DNA of 64,000 nucleotides from Nocardioides aromaticivorans. GTDB lineage: Bacteria > Actinomycetota > Actinomycetes > Propionibacteriales > Nocardioidaceae. Within the stretch, counting starts at the first letter, position 1, and the number at the start of each line of letters is the position of its first letter. Of this stretch, positions 7,733 through 16,278 are shown piece by piece. Where the stretch lies: assembly GCF_013408525.1 (NCBI RefSeq), contig NZ_JACBZM010000001.1:3224001-3288000 (forward strand). Reading direction: 5' to 3'. The position numbers and the translations under genes are program-made. Under the pieces are notes generated by a model, which did no database searches, was not told the DNA's origin, and worked only from the letters and a program-made list of their open reading frames with translations.

Positions 7733-8422
7733 GTGACTCGGCACCACCCTCGTCCCCGCCCGCTCGCAGCGCTCCTCGCGCTGGGGCTGGTCGTCGCCGC
7801 CACCGCCCTCGTCTGGGCCCGCGCCGGTGCCGGCCCGGACCGGTGCGTCGAGCGGGCCGAGCGTGCCGAGCAGCGGAGCGAGCTGGTGACCGGCACCGGA
7901 CCCGAGGTCCTCGTGATCGGCGACTCCTACTCCGTCGGCGCCGGCGTGCAGCCCGACCAGTCGTGGCCGGTCCGGCTCCCCGGCCGGGTCCGCGTCGACG
8001 GCTTCTCCGGCAGCGGGTTCAGCGCCGGTGCCAGCGGCTGCGGCGACCTCTCCTACGCGACCCGGGCCCCCCGCTCGCTGCGGACGACGACGCGCCTGGT
8101 GGTCGTCGAGGGCGGGCTCAACGACACCGACCAGCCGGTGGCCGACCTCGAGGGCGGCGCCCGCCGGCTGCTGCGGCTGCTCGACGGCCGCCGCGTGCTG
8201 GTGGTCGGCCCGCCGGCGACCCCGGACCGGAGCTGGGGCGAGGTCGCCCGGGTCGACGCGGCGCTGCAGCGGCTCGCGGGGGAGTACGGCGCGTCGTACC
8301 TCTCGATGCTGGACGCCGACCTGACCTACCAGGACGACGACCTCCACCCCGACCCGGCCGGCCACCGGGAGTTCGGCGACATCGTCGCGGCGCAGGTCGA
8401 GGCGATGCTGACCTCCTCGTAG
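7733..8422 (+). CDS. Exported SGNH/GDSL-family hydrolase
   Basis: About 229 residues. A basic N-terminus and hydrophobic segment (LAALLALGLVVAATALVW) export or anchor the protein. The SGNH signature is complete: block I IGDSYSVGAG with the nucleophilic Ser (about residue 62), the block II glycine in GFSGSGFSAGASG, block III Asn in VEGGLNDTDQP (about 123), and the Asp/His pair DDDLHPDPAGHREF near the C-terminus. The family deacylates esters of sugars, lipids or cell-wall polymers; the substrate here cannot be read from sequence. The GTG at 7733 places the signal segment right at the N-terminus; the longer in-frame start at 7673 would lie inside the palindromic repeat and is rejected. It ends back to back with the LysR gene on the other strand. 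Confidence 0.85.
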   Translation: MTRHHPRPRPLAALLALGLVVAATALVWARAGAGPDRCVERAERAEQRSELVTGTGPEVLVIGDSYSVGAGVQPDQSWPVRLPGRVRVDGFSGSGFSAGASGCGDLSYATRAPRSLRTTTRLVVVEGGLNDTDQPVADLEGGARRLLRLLDGRRVLVVGPPATPDRSWGEVARVDAALQRLAGEYGASYLSMLDADLTYQDDDLHPDPAGHREFGDIVAAQVEAMLTSS

Positions 8423-8426
8423 GAGG

Positions 8427-9320
8427 TCAGGCCCGGCACCCGCCGGCGGCCCGGACCTCCCGCGCCACCTGCCGTGCGGTCGCCACGACCTGCTCGGCGA
8501 GCGGCGAGAGGGAGCCTCGGGTCAGCGCGTGGATCCGCCGTGGGGGCAGCGCGGGCTCGAGCCGGTGCAGCTCGATGCCCGGAGGTCGCTCGGGCCAGCC
8601 GAGCGAGAGGGTCGGCATGATCGCGCTCCCCAGTCCGGCGCGGACCATCGACAGCACGGCCTGGTTGTCGGCGGTGCGGAACACGACGTCGGGCCGGACA
8701 CCACGGGCGGCGAGGTGTGCCTCGACCACCAGGGCCTGGTCGCAGATCGGCGGCAGGGCGACCAGCGGGGCCCCGTCGAGCCGCTCGACGGGGACCCGGC
8801 GGCTGGTGAAGTCGCCCGGCCGCGCCACCAGGACGTGCTCGTCCTCGATGACCGGGGTGCTGTCGACGCCGGCCGGTCCGGGGCGGTCGAAGAAGAGGAC
8901 GTCGAGGTCGCCGAGGTCGGGATCGGCGGCCTCGTCCTCCACCAGCCGGATGTCGCAACCGGGACGGGCCTCGCGGATCCGCTGCACCACTGCGGGGAGC
9001 AGCACGTTGGTCACCGTCTGGAAGGTGCCGATGTCGACGCGACCGTCCCCGGCGTGGAACCGCTCGACCGAGGCCGCGGCGTCGTCGACGAGGTCGAGCA
9101 CCTCCCGCCCGGACGCGAGCACCAGCCGGCCGAGCGGCGTCAGCCGGACCGGACGCGGGCCGCCCGGACGGTCGAAGACCGCACCGCCCACGGAGCGCTC
9201 GAGCGCGGCCACCTGCTGGCTCAGTGTCGACTGCGTGTAGCCGAGCCGCGCGGCCGCTCGCGCGAAGGTCCCCTCCGACGCGATCGCGTCCAGGGCACGG
9301 AGGTGCCGGAGCTCGTACAC
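8427..9320 (-). CDS. LysR-family transcriptional regulator
   Basis: 297 residues, standard LysR layout: winged helix-turn-helix at 1-60 (FARAAARLGYTQSTLSQQVAALE), linker helix, then a two-lobed effector domain. GTG start at 9320. TACGAT (9333-9328) lies exactly 7 nt upstream, so the message is probably leaderless. The gene is divergent from the alpha/beta hydrolase and LLM monooxygenase genes, the classic arrangement for a LysR activator and its target. Two ATCGT-N5-ACGA dyads in the 80-bp gap fit the T-N11-A site type, and one overlaps this gene's own -10, so autoregulation is likely. The effector is unknown. Confidence 0.92.
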   Translation of the reverse strand: MYELRHLRALDAIASEGTFARAAARLGYTQSTLSQQVAALERSVGGAVFDRPGGPRPVRLTPLGRLVLASGREVLDLVDDAAASVERFHAGDGRVDIGTFQTVTNVLLPAVVQRIREARPGCDIRLVEDEAADPDLGDLDVLFFDRPGPAGVDSTPVIEDEHVLVARPGDFTSRRVPVERLDGAPLVALPPICDQALVVEAHLAARGVRPDVVFRTADNQAVLSMVRAGLGSAIMPTLSLGWPERPPGIELHRLEPALPPRRIHALTRGSLSPLAEQVVATARQVAREVRAAGGCRA

Positions 9321-9327
9321 GTCAATG

Positions 9328-9374
9328 ATCGTAAATCACGAACGCCACGATCGGGAACAATCGTTTTTCACGAT
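9328..9374. promoter_or_regulatory. Two LysR-type operator dyads in a divergent promoter
   Basis: ATCGTAAATCACGAA (9328-9342) and ATCGTTTTTCACGAT (9360-9374) share the form ATCGT-N5-ACGA, containing the T-N11-A core of LysR sites. They start 32 bp apart, about three helical turns, so they lie on one face of the helix. The first overlaps the -10 of the LysR gene; the second lies 14 bp before the -10 TAGCGT (9388-9393) of the hydrolase gene, as expected for an activation site. Confidence 0.65.
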
Positions 9375-9400
9375 GCTCTGCGCGGCCTAGCGTCGCAGTC

Positions 9401-10219
9401 ATGAACCCCGAGACCCTGTACGACGTCAACGGCGTCACCCTGTGCGCGCAGACCTTCGGCGACCCGGCCGACCCCGCGGTCCTGCTCATCCACGGCGCCA
9501 GCGCCTCGATGCTCTGGTGGGAGGAGGAGCTGTGCCGGCGCATCGCCCGCACCGGGCGGTTCGTCATCCGGTACGACCAGCGCGACACCGGCCGGTCCTC
9601 CACCTTCCCGGTGGGTGAGCCCGGCTACGGCCTGCGCGACCTCGCGGCCGACGCGATCGGCCTCCTCGACGCCCTCGGCGTCGATCGCGCCCACGTCGTG
9701 GGCCGGTCCATGTCGGGAGGCGTGGCGCTGGTCGTCGCGGTCGACCACCCCGAGCGGGTGCGTTCCCTCACCCTCGTCAGCACGACGACCGGCGAGCTGC
9801 CGATGGGCGACCTCGACTTCCCCGAGGAGCCCGACGCCTCCGACCCGGCGGCCGTCGTCGAGTACGTCGTCGAGGCGGTGCGCGCCTACGCGGGAGCCTC
9901 GCCCCACTTCGACGAGGACGCCGTGCGCGCCCTCGCCACCGAGGACGTCGGCCGCGCACGCGACATCGCCGCCACCCTGGTCAACCACTACGCCATGGAC
10001 TTCTCCGGTCCTGCCGGCGGCGGCTTCGCGGACATCCGGGTGCCGACCCTCGTCGTGCACGGCGAGCTCGACCCGGCATTCCCGCTGGCCCACGGGGAGG
10101 CGCTGCGCGACGCGGTCCCGGGCGCGCGGCTCGTCGTCCTCCCGGGGTCGGGGCACGACGTCGCCCCGCCGGTCTGGGACCTCTTCATCGACGCGCTCGC
10201 CGAGGTGACCGCGTCATGA
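9401..10219 (+). CDS. Alpha/beta-hydrolase fold enzyme
   Basis: 272 residues, cytosolic serine hydrolase. The oxyanion motif HGASASMLWW is near residue 32, the nucleophile elbow GRSMSGG near 105, the Asp in HGELDPAFP near 223 and the catalytic His in GSGHDVAPP near 251. The closest general resemblance is to small esterase/epoxide hydrolase-type proteins. TAGCGT (9388-9393) precedes the ATG by 7 nt, giving a leaderless message. Its stop overlaps the LLM monooxygenase start by 4 nt (ATGA), so the two are translationally coupled and probably act in one catabolic route controlled by the divergent LysR protein. The substrate is unknown. Confidence 0.88.
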   Translation: MNPETLYDVNGVTLCAQTFGDPADPAVLLIHGASASMLWWEEELCRRIARTGRFVIRYDQRDTGRSSTFPVGEPGYGLRDLAADAIGLLDALGVDRAHVVGRSMSGGVALVVAVDHPERVRSLTLVSTTTGELPMGDLDFPEEPDASDPAAVVEYVVEAVRAYAGASPHFDEDAVRALATEDVGRARDIAATLVNHYAMDFSGPAGGGFADIRVPTLVVHGELDPAFPLAHGEALRDAVPGARLVVLPGSGHDVAPPVWDLFIDALAEVTAS

Positions 10220-11028
10220 CGCGCGTGAGGTCGGCGATCTGGGTGCCGCTGTTCGACGAGCTGGCGGACCCGGCGGTCGTCGTACGGCTCGCGGTGGAGG
10301 CGGAGGAGCACGGCTGGGACGGCTTCTTCGTGTGGGACCACGTCCGCTGGAGGGAGCCCGTCGAGGCGCTGGCCGACCCGTGGGTGACGCTGTCGGCGGT
10401 CGCGGCCGCGACGTCGGAGATCAGGATCGGACCGATGGTCACGGCGCTGGCTCGTCGCCGGCCGCAGGTCGTGGCGCGGCAGACCGCATCGCTCGACCTG
10501 CTCAGCGGCGGCCGCCTCGTGCTGGGCGCCGGGCTCGGCAGCGACCGCTTCGGTGGGGAGTTCTCGCGCTTCGGCGACGAGGTCGACGACCGGACGCGGG
10601 CGGCGATGCTCGACGAGGGCCTCGCGATCCTGCGGGACGCCTGGTCGGGGGAGCCGGTCCGGCACCGCGGCGAGCACCACGTCGTCGACGACGTCCGGTT
10701 CCTGCCCCGCCCGGTGCGCGGCACGGTGCCGGTGTGGATCGCCGGCTTCCCCAGCCGGCAGCGGCCGCTCCAGCGCGCCGCCCGGTACGACGGCTTCGTG
10801 CCGGTCAACCTCGCGCAACCCGAGCAGCTGGCCGAGGCCGTCGCGACGATCGGCGCACTGCGTGAGGACCCCACCACGCCGTACGACGTCGCGGTGACCC
10901 TCGCCCCGGACGCCGACCTCGCCGGGTTCGAGGCGGCGGGGATGACCTGGTGGCTGACCGACGTCGATCCGCACGGCACCTCCGTGGCGGACGTGCGCGC
11001 GGTGCTGAGGGACGGACCGTTGCGCTGA
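10216..11028 (+). CDS. LLM-class flavin-dependent oxidoreductase
   Basis: Luciferase-like monooxygenase fold, using F420 or FMN; 270 residues, slightly short for the family. Seen: VPLFDELADPAVVVRLA at the first strand/helix, DGFFVWDHVRW (about residue 35), TASLDLLSGGRLVLGAGLG (about 92, typical of the family) and PVWIAGFPSRQRPLQRAARYDG (two pieces near 170-190). The ATGA overlap with the hydrolase gene indicates one operon. A monooxygenase plus hydrolase under a LysR regulator suggests oxidation followed by ester or ring hydrolysis of a small organic compound. That role is inferred from context only. Confidence 0.88.
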   Translation: MTRVRSAIWVPLFDELADPAVVVRLAVEAEEHGWDGFFVWDHVRWREPVEALADPWVTLSAVAAATSEIRIGPMVTALARRRPQVVARQTASLDLLSGGRLVLGAGLGSDRFGGEFSRFGDEVDDRTRAAMLDEGLAILRDAWSGEPVRHRGEHHVVDDVRFLPRPVRGTVPVWIAGFPSRQRPLQRAARYDGFVPVNLAQPEQLAEAVATIGALREDPTTPYDVAVTLAPDADLAGFEAAGMTWWLTDVDPHGTSVADVRAVLRDGPLR

Positions 11029-11121
11029 TCGGACGTGATTCGCGCGACGTTCACCGGATGCGTCGGCGTGGCCTGTGGAGGGCCTCCCGGGATGGTCGGT
11101 CCCGCCCTCTAGGGTTCTCCG

Positions 11122-13092
11122 GTGACCTCCCCATCGGCCAGGCCGGCTGTCGACTCCTCGCCCGTCCGCGACCTGCTCGCGACGGCCGTGACGGCGCTCG
11201 GCGGCCAGGAGCGGGCGGGCCAGGTCGCGATGGCGGAGGCGGTCGCCCAGGCCTTCGCCGACCGGGAGCACCTCCTCGTCCAGGCCGGCACCGGCACCGG
11301 CAAGTCGCTGGGCTACCTCGTGCCGGCCCTGCTGCACGACAAGCGCGTCGTGATCGCCACGGCGACCCTGGCCCTGCAGCACCAGCTGGTCGAGCGCGAC
11401 CTGCCCCGGCTGGTCAAGGCCGTCGGCACGACCCCCGGCCTCGACGCGTCGTACGCCGTGCTCAAGGGGCGGTCCAACTACGCCTGCCTGCACCGGATCC
11501 GCGAGGGCGCCCCCGACGACCAGGGCGAGCTGATCCAGATCCCCGAGGGCTCGATGGGCGCGAAGGTCCTCGAGCTGCGCACGTGGGCCGAGGCAGCGGC
11601 CGAGGCCGGCGGCAGCGGCGAGCGCGACGACGCTCCGCGGCACACCGAGAAGGAGTGGCGCCAGGTCAGCGTCTCGGCGCGCGAGTGCCTGAGTGCGAGC
11701 AAGTGCCAGTTCGGCCAGGAGTGCTTCGCCGAGCGGGCGAAGGAGAAGGCGCACAAGTCGCACCTGATCGTCACCAACCACTCGCTGCTCGCGATCGACG
11801 CGATCGAGGGCATCCCGATGATCCCCGACTACGACGCCGTCGTGATCGACGAGGCCCACGAGCTCGCCGCGCGGGTGACCCAGGCGGCGACCGACGAGCT
11901 GTGGGCCGCGGAGGTGGAGCGGGCCGCGCGGCGCAGCGTGCGCCATGTCGAGGGCAACGAGGCCGACGACCTGGCCGACGCCGCCGACGCCCTGCGGGCC
12001 GCCGTCAGCGAGGCCCCGGCCGGTCGCTTCGAGCGGCTCCCCGAGGACCTCGCCGACGCGCTCGCGCTGGTCCGCGACGCGGCCCGTGCGTGCATCTCGG
12101 CGTTCCCGAAGGCCGAGGCGGGCAGCGAGCCCGACGCGGCGATGACCCAGGCGAAGGGGATGGTGCAGGAGGTCTTCGCGACCGCGGAGCGGATGGCGGC
12201 CAACTCCGAGCACGACGTCCTGTGGCGCACCGAGGGCAGCGACCGGATGCCGCCGACGCTGGCGATCGCGCCGCTGCAGGTCTGGGGGCAGATGCGCGAC
12301 AAGCTGCTCGCCGACAACACCGTCGTGATGACCTCGGCGACGCTGATGCTCGGCGGCGACTTCAACGCCGTCGGCCGCTCGGTCGGGCTCAAGCCCATGC
12401 CCGACGAGGAGCAGCCGTGGCGCGGCATCGACGTCGGCAGCCCGTTCGACTACGCCAGGCAGGGCATCCTCTACGTCGCCCGCCACCTCCCGCCGCCCGG
12501 CCGCGACGGACTGGGCCCGGCCCAGCTCGACGAGATCACCCAGCTGGTCGACGCCGCGGAGGGGCGCACGCTCGGGCTGTTCTCCAGCCGGCGTGCGGCC
12601 GAGGCCGCCGCCGAGCACGTCCGCAAGGCGCTGCCGCACCTGACCACGCTCGCGCAGGGCGAGGCTCAGCTGCCCGAGCTCGCCCGGCAGTTCGTCGAGG
12701 ACCCGCACACCTGCCTGTTCGGCACCCTCGGCCTCTGGCAGGGCCTCGACGTCCCCGGCGACACCTGCCAGCTGGTGATCATCGACCGGATCCCGTTCCC
12801 GCGACCCGACGACCCGCTGATGAGCGCGCGTCAGAAGGCCGCCGACCAGGCGGGCGGCAACGGCTTCATGCAGGTCGCCGCCACCCACGCCGCGTTGCTG
12901 CTGGCGCAGGGTGCCGGCCGCCTGATCCGGACGACGAGCGACCGCGGCGTCGTCGCCGTCCTCGACCCGCGGCTCGCGACCGCCCGCTACGGCTCGTTCC
13001 TCAAGGCGAGCCTGCCGCCGATGTGGCCGACGACGGACCCGCAGGTGGTGCGCCAGGCGCTGGCCAGGCTCAGCCAGTCACCTTCACGCTGA
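11122..13092 (+). CDS. DinG/XPD-type ATP-dependent DNA helicase
   Basis: Superfamily 2 5'-3' helicase of 656 residues acting in repair of D-loops, R-loops or replication blocks. Walker A AGTGTGKSLGYL at about residue 54, DEAH box VIDEAHELA at about 243, and C-terminal motif VI QGAGRLIRTTSDRG near 605. Four cysteines between the ATPase motifs (NYAC, then ECLSASKC and QECF at about 119-203) are spaced like the iron-sulphur cluster ligands of DinG/XPD proteins. TAGGGT (11110-11115) precedes the GTG by 6 nt, a leaderless start. No SOS box is visible upstream although lexA is nearby, so LexA control of this gene is not supported. Its 3' end overlaps the convergent protease gene by 23 bp. Confidence 0.92.
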   Translation: MTSPSARPAVDSSPVRDLLATAVTALGGQERAGQVAMAEAVAQAFADREHLLVQAGTGTGKSLGYLVPALLHDKRVVIATATLALQHQLVERDLPRLVKAVGTTPGLDASYAVLKGRSNYACLHRIREGAPDDQGELIQIPEGSMGAKVLELRTWAEAAAEAGGSGERDDAPRHTEKEWRQVSVSARECLSASKCQFGQECFAERAKEKAHKSHLIVTNHSLLAIDAIEGIPMIPDYDAVVIDEAHELAARVTQAATDELWAAEVERAARRSVRHVEGNEADDLADAADALRAAVSEAPAGRFERLPEDLADALALVRDAARACISAFPKAEAGSEPDAAMTQAKGMVQEVFATAERMAANSEHDVLWRTEGSDRMPPTLAIAPLQVWGQMRDKLLADNTVVMTSATLMLGGDFNAVGRSVGLKPMPDEEQPWRGIDVGSPFDYARQGILYVARHLPPPGRDGLGPAQLDEITQLVDAAEGRTLGLFSSRRAAEAAAEHVRKALPHLTTLAQGEAQLPELARQFVEDPHTCLFGTLGLWQGLDVPGDTCQLVIIDRIPFPRPDDPLMSARQKAADQAGGNGFMQVAATHAALLLAQGAGRLIRTTSDRGVVAVLDPRLATARYGSFLKASLPPMWPTTDPQVVRQALARLSQSPSR

Positions 13093-14701
13093 TCGCCTGG
13101 CTGCTCGACCCCTGCTGGGGCGTGCCCTGGCAGGTGTAGAGGTAGGACTGCTGGTCGTCGGCCATGTCGCCGCAGTTGTAGCGGGTGTCGCCGTTGGCCA
13201 CGGTGACCTCGATCCACTCGGTGGTCGAGCCGAACGCGTAGCTGACCGAGGCGTTGCCGTCGCTGGTGAGCGGCACCACCCGCGAGACCGCGCCCTGGTT
13301 GCGACGCTTCACGGTGATCACGGCCGCGGCACCGATCGACAGGGTGTTGAGGTTCAGCCCGACGGTGACCTTCGAGGTGACCAGCCCGGACCCGCGGGTG
13401 AAGCGGTACGTGCCGGTCGCGAGGTGGGTGAGGCTGAAGCCGACCGACCGGGTGCGCGCCGAGGACGTCATCGTGTACGTCTTGCGCAGCGGCGCGGGCC
13501 GGTAGGCGCTGCCCTCCTCGTAGAGGAGCGGGCGGCGGTTCCACATGCCGAAGGTCGCGAGCTGGGTGGAGATGTTCGTGCCCTTGGCCGCGAGCTCGTC
13601 CACCAGGCCCTGGAGCGAGTAGGTGTTGGCGTCACCGGAGCCGCCGTCGTCGAGACGACGCCAGATGTCGCGCACGATGGTCGGCAGGCCGGCGACCGAG
13701 GTCGGGTAGCGCTCGGAGAGGTAGCGGAAGAAGATCCAGGTGCCGTAGGGCTCGATCTGCGTGAACGCGTCGAGCGCCTGGTTCGGCTTGGCGAGCGGGC
13801 CGTAGGGCAGGTAGGCGCGGTTGTCGTTGATGCCGTCGTACAGCTCGTCCTCGACCCAGCTGGCCGTGGCCTCCATGATCCAGCCGTCCTCGTTGACGTC
13901 GTAGGCGAACTGGACGGCGTGGAAGAACTCGTGGGCCGCGGTCACCCGCAGCGCCGAGCGCGGCAGGATCCCGAACTCGGCGTAGTTGTTGTCGAGCACG
14001 CAGTACGCCGGCGCGGCCACGTGGCCCGAGACGTCCTCGTCGGTGGTGCAGTAGCCGTAGGCACCGGCGCTGCCGATGTTGCCGAGGTAGACGTCGGGCA
14101 GCGAGCTGCCGTCGGCCCCACCGTCGGAGATCGGCTTCTTGTAGCCCGCGCGGACGTAGGTGTTCGCGACGTTGCGCATCGTGTCGAGGGTGAACTCGAC
14201 GTAGTCCGGCGTCCCGCCGGCCACGCCGGGGAAGGCGCCACCGGCGCCGTCGTTCTCGGTGGGGATCGCGTTGGTGCCGCTGCTCACCCAGTGCACGCAC
14301 ACGACGGTGTTGCACTTGCGCTTGACGGTGTGCGAGCCGTAGCAGGCGAGGTCCTCGTTGAGGCACTCCGAGGCGCTGTCGGTCGGCCGGGCCAGCAGGC
14401 GCGCGGCCGTCGCCCGCTTGGAGTCGGGCAGGTCGCCGCGCGTGACCGCGAGGTCGCGCAGCGCCAGGGTGAGGTTCTTGCCCTCGACGTCGCCGGCGGC
14501 GGGGTCGGCGGGCTCGACCGGCGCCTCGACGAGGTCCTGCACCGTCTCCAGCGCGTGCTCGGCCACTTCCTCGGCGTCCGGTGCCGGGTCCGGGTCCGCC
14601 GCGCGGGCGGGGACGCCGAGCGCGGTCACCGCGAGGGCGGTCGCGAGCAGGGTGGCGAGCAGCGCGACGAGCGCCGACCAGGGGGTGCGGGGACGGATCA
14701 T
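13070..14701 (-). CDS. Secreted HExxH metalloprotease-like protein
   Basis: 543 residues with an N-terminal signal peptide (membrane segment ALVALLATLLATALAVTALG, cleavage likely after PARAA). A putative zinc site HEFFHAVQF at about residue 260 is followed by the acidic helix MEATASWVEDELYDG, which could supply the third ligand. The layout (propeptide-like N-terminus, Cys-rich entry, HExxH domain, C-terminal beta domain) resembles the MXAN_6640-type putative metalloproteases; peptidase activity is inferred. Several Cys pairs (ECLNEDLACYG, CNTVVCVHW) suggest disulphides outside the cell. It converges on the helicase gene with a short overlap and lies downstream of lexA on the same strand, 49 nt after its stop. 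Confidence 0.75.
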   Translation of the reverse strand: MIRPRTPWSALVALLATLLATALAVTALGVPARAADPDPAPDAEEVAEHALETVQDLVEAPVEPADPAAGDVEGKNLTLALRDLAVTRGDLPDSKRATAARLLARPTDSASECLNEDLACYGSHTVKRKCNTVVCVHWVSSGTNAIPTENDGAGGAFPGVAGGTPDYVEFTLDTMRNVANTYVRAGYKKPISDGGADGSSLPDVYLGNIGSAGAYGYCTTDEDVSGHVAAPAYCVLDNNYAEFGILPRSALRVTAAHEFFHAVQFAYDVNEDGWIMEATASWVEDELYDGINDNRAYLPYGPLAKPNQALDAFTQIEPYGTWIFFRYLSERYPTSVAGLPTIVRDIWRRLDDGGSGDANTYSLQGLVDELAAKGTNISTQLATFGMWNRRPLLYEEGSAYRPAPLRKTYTMTSSARTRSVGFSLTHLATGTYRFTRGSGLVTSKVTVGLNLNTLSIGAAAVITVKRRNQGAVSRVVPLTSDGNASVSYAFGSTTEWIEVTVANGDTRYNCGDMADDQQSYLYTCQGTPQQGSSSQAISVKVTG

Positions 14702-14750
14702 GGGGGAACGGGCCTCACCGAGTTGCCGACAGGGACCCCCTGACCCTATG

Positions 14751-15476
14751 TCAGACCCGGCGCAGGACCGCGGTGACCTTGCCGAGGATCGTGGCGTTGG
14801 TGCCGTCGATGGGCTCGAAGGCCGGGTTGTGCGGCAGCAGCCACACCTGCCCGTCCTTGCGCTGGAACGTCTTCACCGTGGCCTCGCCGTCGATCATCGC
14901 GGCGACGATCTCGCCGTTCTCGGCGGTCGGCTGCTGCCGGATGACGACGTAGTCGCCGTCGCAGATGGCCGCCTCGATCATCGACTCGCCGCTGACCTCC
15001 AGCAGGAACAGCTGGCCGTCGCCGACGAGCTGGCGGGGGAGCGGGAAGACGTCCTCGACGCGCTCCTCGGCGAGGATCGGGCCGCCGGCGGCGATCCGGC
15101 CGACGACCGGCACGTTGGCCGGCACCGGAGCCGCGTCGCCGATGCCCGTCTCGTCGTACGACGTCTCCTCGGCGGAGCCCATCGCCTTGCGGGCGGCCAT
15201 CACCTCGGGCAGGAAGACCTCGAGGGCACGCGGCCGGTTGGGGTCGCGCTTCAGGTAGCCCTTCTCCTCGAGGACCCGCAGCTGGTGGGCGACGCTCGAC
15301 GTGCTGGTCAGCCCCACGGCCTGGCCGATCTCGCGCATGCTCGGCGGGTAGCCGCGCTTCTCGATGCTGTCCTTGATGTGGGCCAGGACCCGCTGCTGGC
15401 GCGGCGTCAGGCCGGTCGCGTCCGGGGGACCGTCCGGCAGCTCGGTCACACCGCGTCCTGCCTTGCGCTCCGCCAT
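14751..15476 (-). CDS. lexA: SOS response repressor/protease LexA
   Basis: LexA represses DNA-damage genes and cleaves itself when RecA filaments form. 241 residues: winged helix-turn-helix at about 25-90 ([20 protein letters not shown]), self-cleavage site Ala-Gly in RIAAGGPI (about 130), catalytic Ser in SGESMIE (about 165) and Lys in GEATVKTF (about 203). The ATG at 15476 has GGGAGG at good spacing. Upstream there is a well-placed promoter and five SOS-box-like sites shared with the divergent LysM gene, so strong autoregulation is expected. The neighbours lexA, LysM gene and nrdR match the M. tuberculosis order Rv2720-Rv2719c-Rv2718c. Confidence 0.98.
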   Translation of the reverse strand: MAERKAGRGVTELPDGPPDATGLTPRQQRVLAHIKDSIEKRGYPPSMREIGQAVGLTSTSSVAHQLRVLEEKGYLKRDPNRPRALEVFLPEVMAARKAMGSAEETSYDETGIGDAAPVPANVPVVGRIAAGGPILAEERVEDVFPLPRQLVGDGQLFLLEVSGESMIEAAICDGDYVVIRQQPTAENGEIVAAMIDGEATVKTFQRKDGQVWLLPHNPAFEPIDGTNATILGKVTAVLRRV

Positions 15477-15551
15477 GGGGTGCCTCCCGTTCGCTCAGAT
15501 GTCCCGGCCGTTGATCGGACATCCCGATCAGCCGACCGGCTGCATGTGACG

Positions 15552-15581
15552 ACGCTAACCGATCCGGCGGCGGCGTTTCAA
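15552..15581 (-). promoter_or_regulatory. lexA: lexA promoter
   Basis: On the minus strand TTGAAA (15581-15576) and TAGCGT (15557-15552) are separated by 18 bp, a good -35/-10 pair for the housekeeping sigma factor. The SOS box at 15578-15593 overlaps the -35, so LexA binding would block polymerase. Confidence 0.65.
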
Positions 15582-15699
15582 ACATCTGTTCGAACGGCGT
15601 GTCGCGACACGCCCTTCGAACACGATTTCGAACGGGTGCTGGATTTGTTCGAACGTGTGATCTAACCTCGTACACATGTTCGATCGAACGCCTGATCGA
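15578..15699. promoter_or_regulatory. Cluster of five SOS-box-like LexA sites
   Basis: The mycobacterial-type SOS consensus is TCGAAC-N4-GTTCGA. Five matches lie in 122 bp: TCAAACATCTGTTCGA (15578-15593, 1 mismatch), TCGAACACGATTTCGA (15616-15631, 1), TCGAACGTGTGATCTA (15649-15664, 2), TCGTACACATGTTCGA (15668-15683, 1) and TCGAACGCCTGATCGA (15684-15699, 1). The first covers the lexA -35; the rest are nearer the divergent LysM gene, whose candidate promoter (TTCGAA 15648-15653, 17-bp spacer, TACACA 15671-15676) is covered by sites three to five. Confidence 0.8.
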
Positions 15700-15761
15700 A
15701 CACCTTCAGTCGGACCCCGTCACTAGACAGTTCCCGACAACTTCCCCGGAGGACATGAGAC

Positions 15762-16181
15762 ATGAGCACGATCAGCATCGCCCCCCACCGCGTCAGCGCC
15801 GGCCGCAGCAACGCCGTGCGCGTCGGCACCTCCCGTGTCGCCGCCACCCGCCGGGTCGCGCAGCCAGCTCGCGGGGCGGGCCGGGTCCGGCTCACCCGCC
15901 GGGGTCGTGTCGTCGTCTTCCTCCTCGCGTTCGCGGTCGTCGCCGCTCTCGCCGTCGCGATCGCCGCCGGCTCCGCCGCCACCCGTGACGGCGGTGGCGC
16001 ACCCGCCGTCGACGTCGTGACGGTCGCCCCCGGCGAGACGCTGTGGGACATCGCCAGCGACGTCGCAGCGGCCAGCGGCGGCGACGTGCGCGGCGCGATG
16101 GCCGACATCCAGGACCTCAACACCCTCGACGGGAGCATGGTCTACGCCGGCCAGCAGCTCCGGATCCCCGCCGCGCACTAG
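15762..16181 (+). CDS. LysM-domain protein, SOS-induced cell division suppressor-like
   Basis: 139 residues. A basic cytoplasmic N-terminus (about 50 residues) leads into one membrane segment (VVVFLLAFAVVAALAVAIAAG) and a C-terminal LysM domain (VTVAPGETLWDIAS, then VYAGQQLRIP) that would bind peptidoglycan outside the membrane. Position and build match the LexA-controlled division inhibitors of Gram-positives: YneA in Bacillus, DivS next to lexA in Corynebacterium, and ChiZ/Rv2719c next to lexA in Mycobacterium. Four SOS-like boxes upstream support induction by DNA damage. Inferred job: delay septation while DNA is repaired. No hydrolase domain is visible. The ATG follows GGAGGACATGAG, a strong ribosome site. 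Confidence 0.88.
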   Translation: MSTISIAPHRVSAGRSNAVRVGTSRVAATRRVAQPARGAGRVRLTRRGRVVVFLLAFAVVAALAVAIAAGSAATRDGGGAPAVDVVTVAPGETLWDIASDVAAASGGDVRGAMADIQDLNTLDGSMVYAGQQLRIPAAH

Positions 16182-16194
16182 CGGCGTACCGACT

Positions 16195-16247
16195 CTCCGC
16201 TGCCTCGACCCCAGCGGAGCTACTCCGCTGACTCGACCCCAGCGGAG
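16195..16247 (+). terminator. Tandem duplicated hairpin
   Basis: Two near-identical hairpins with 8-bp stems CTCCGCTG/CAGCGGAG occur at 16195-16219 and 16223-16247, repeated with a 28-bp period. They lie just after the LysM gene and before the convergent small membrane protein gene, so they probably end one or both transcripts. There is no T-run, as is usual for terminators in these genomes. Confidence 0.6.
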
Positions 16248-16278
16248 CAGGGGAAAGGCGAAGGGTGGCAGGCCCGGC

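Noticed and set aside
11029..11121. LexA control of the DinG-type helicase
   Set aside because: I looked for TCGAAC-N4-GTTCGA and close variants in the upstream gap and found none, although lexA is less than 5 kb away.
16195..16247. CRISPR-like repeat pair
   Set aside because: Only two units, each a self-complementary hairpin with a 3-bp gap between units and no spacers; no cas genes anywhere in the window.
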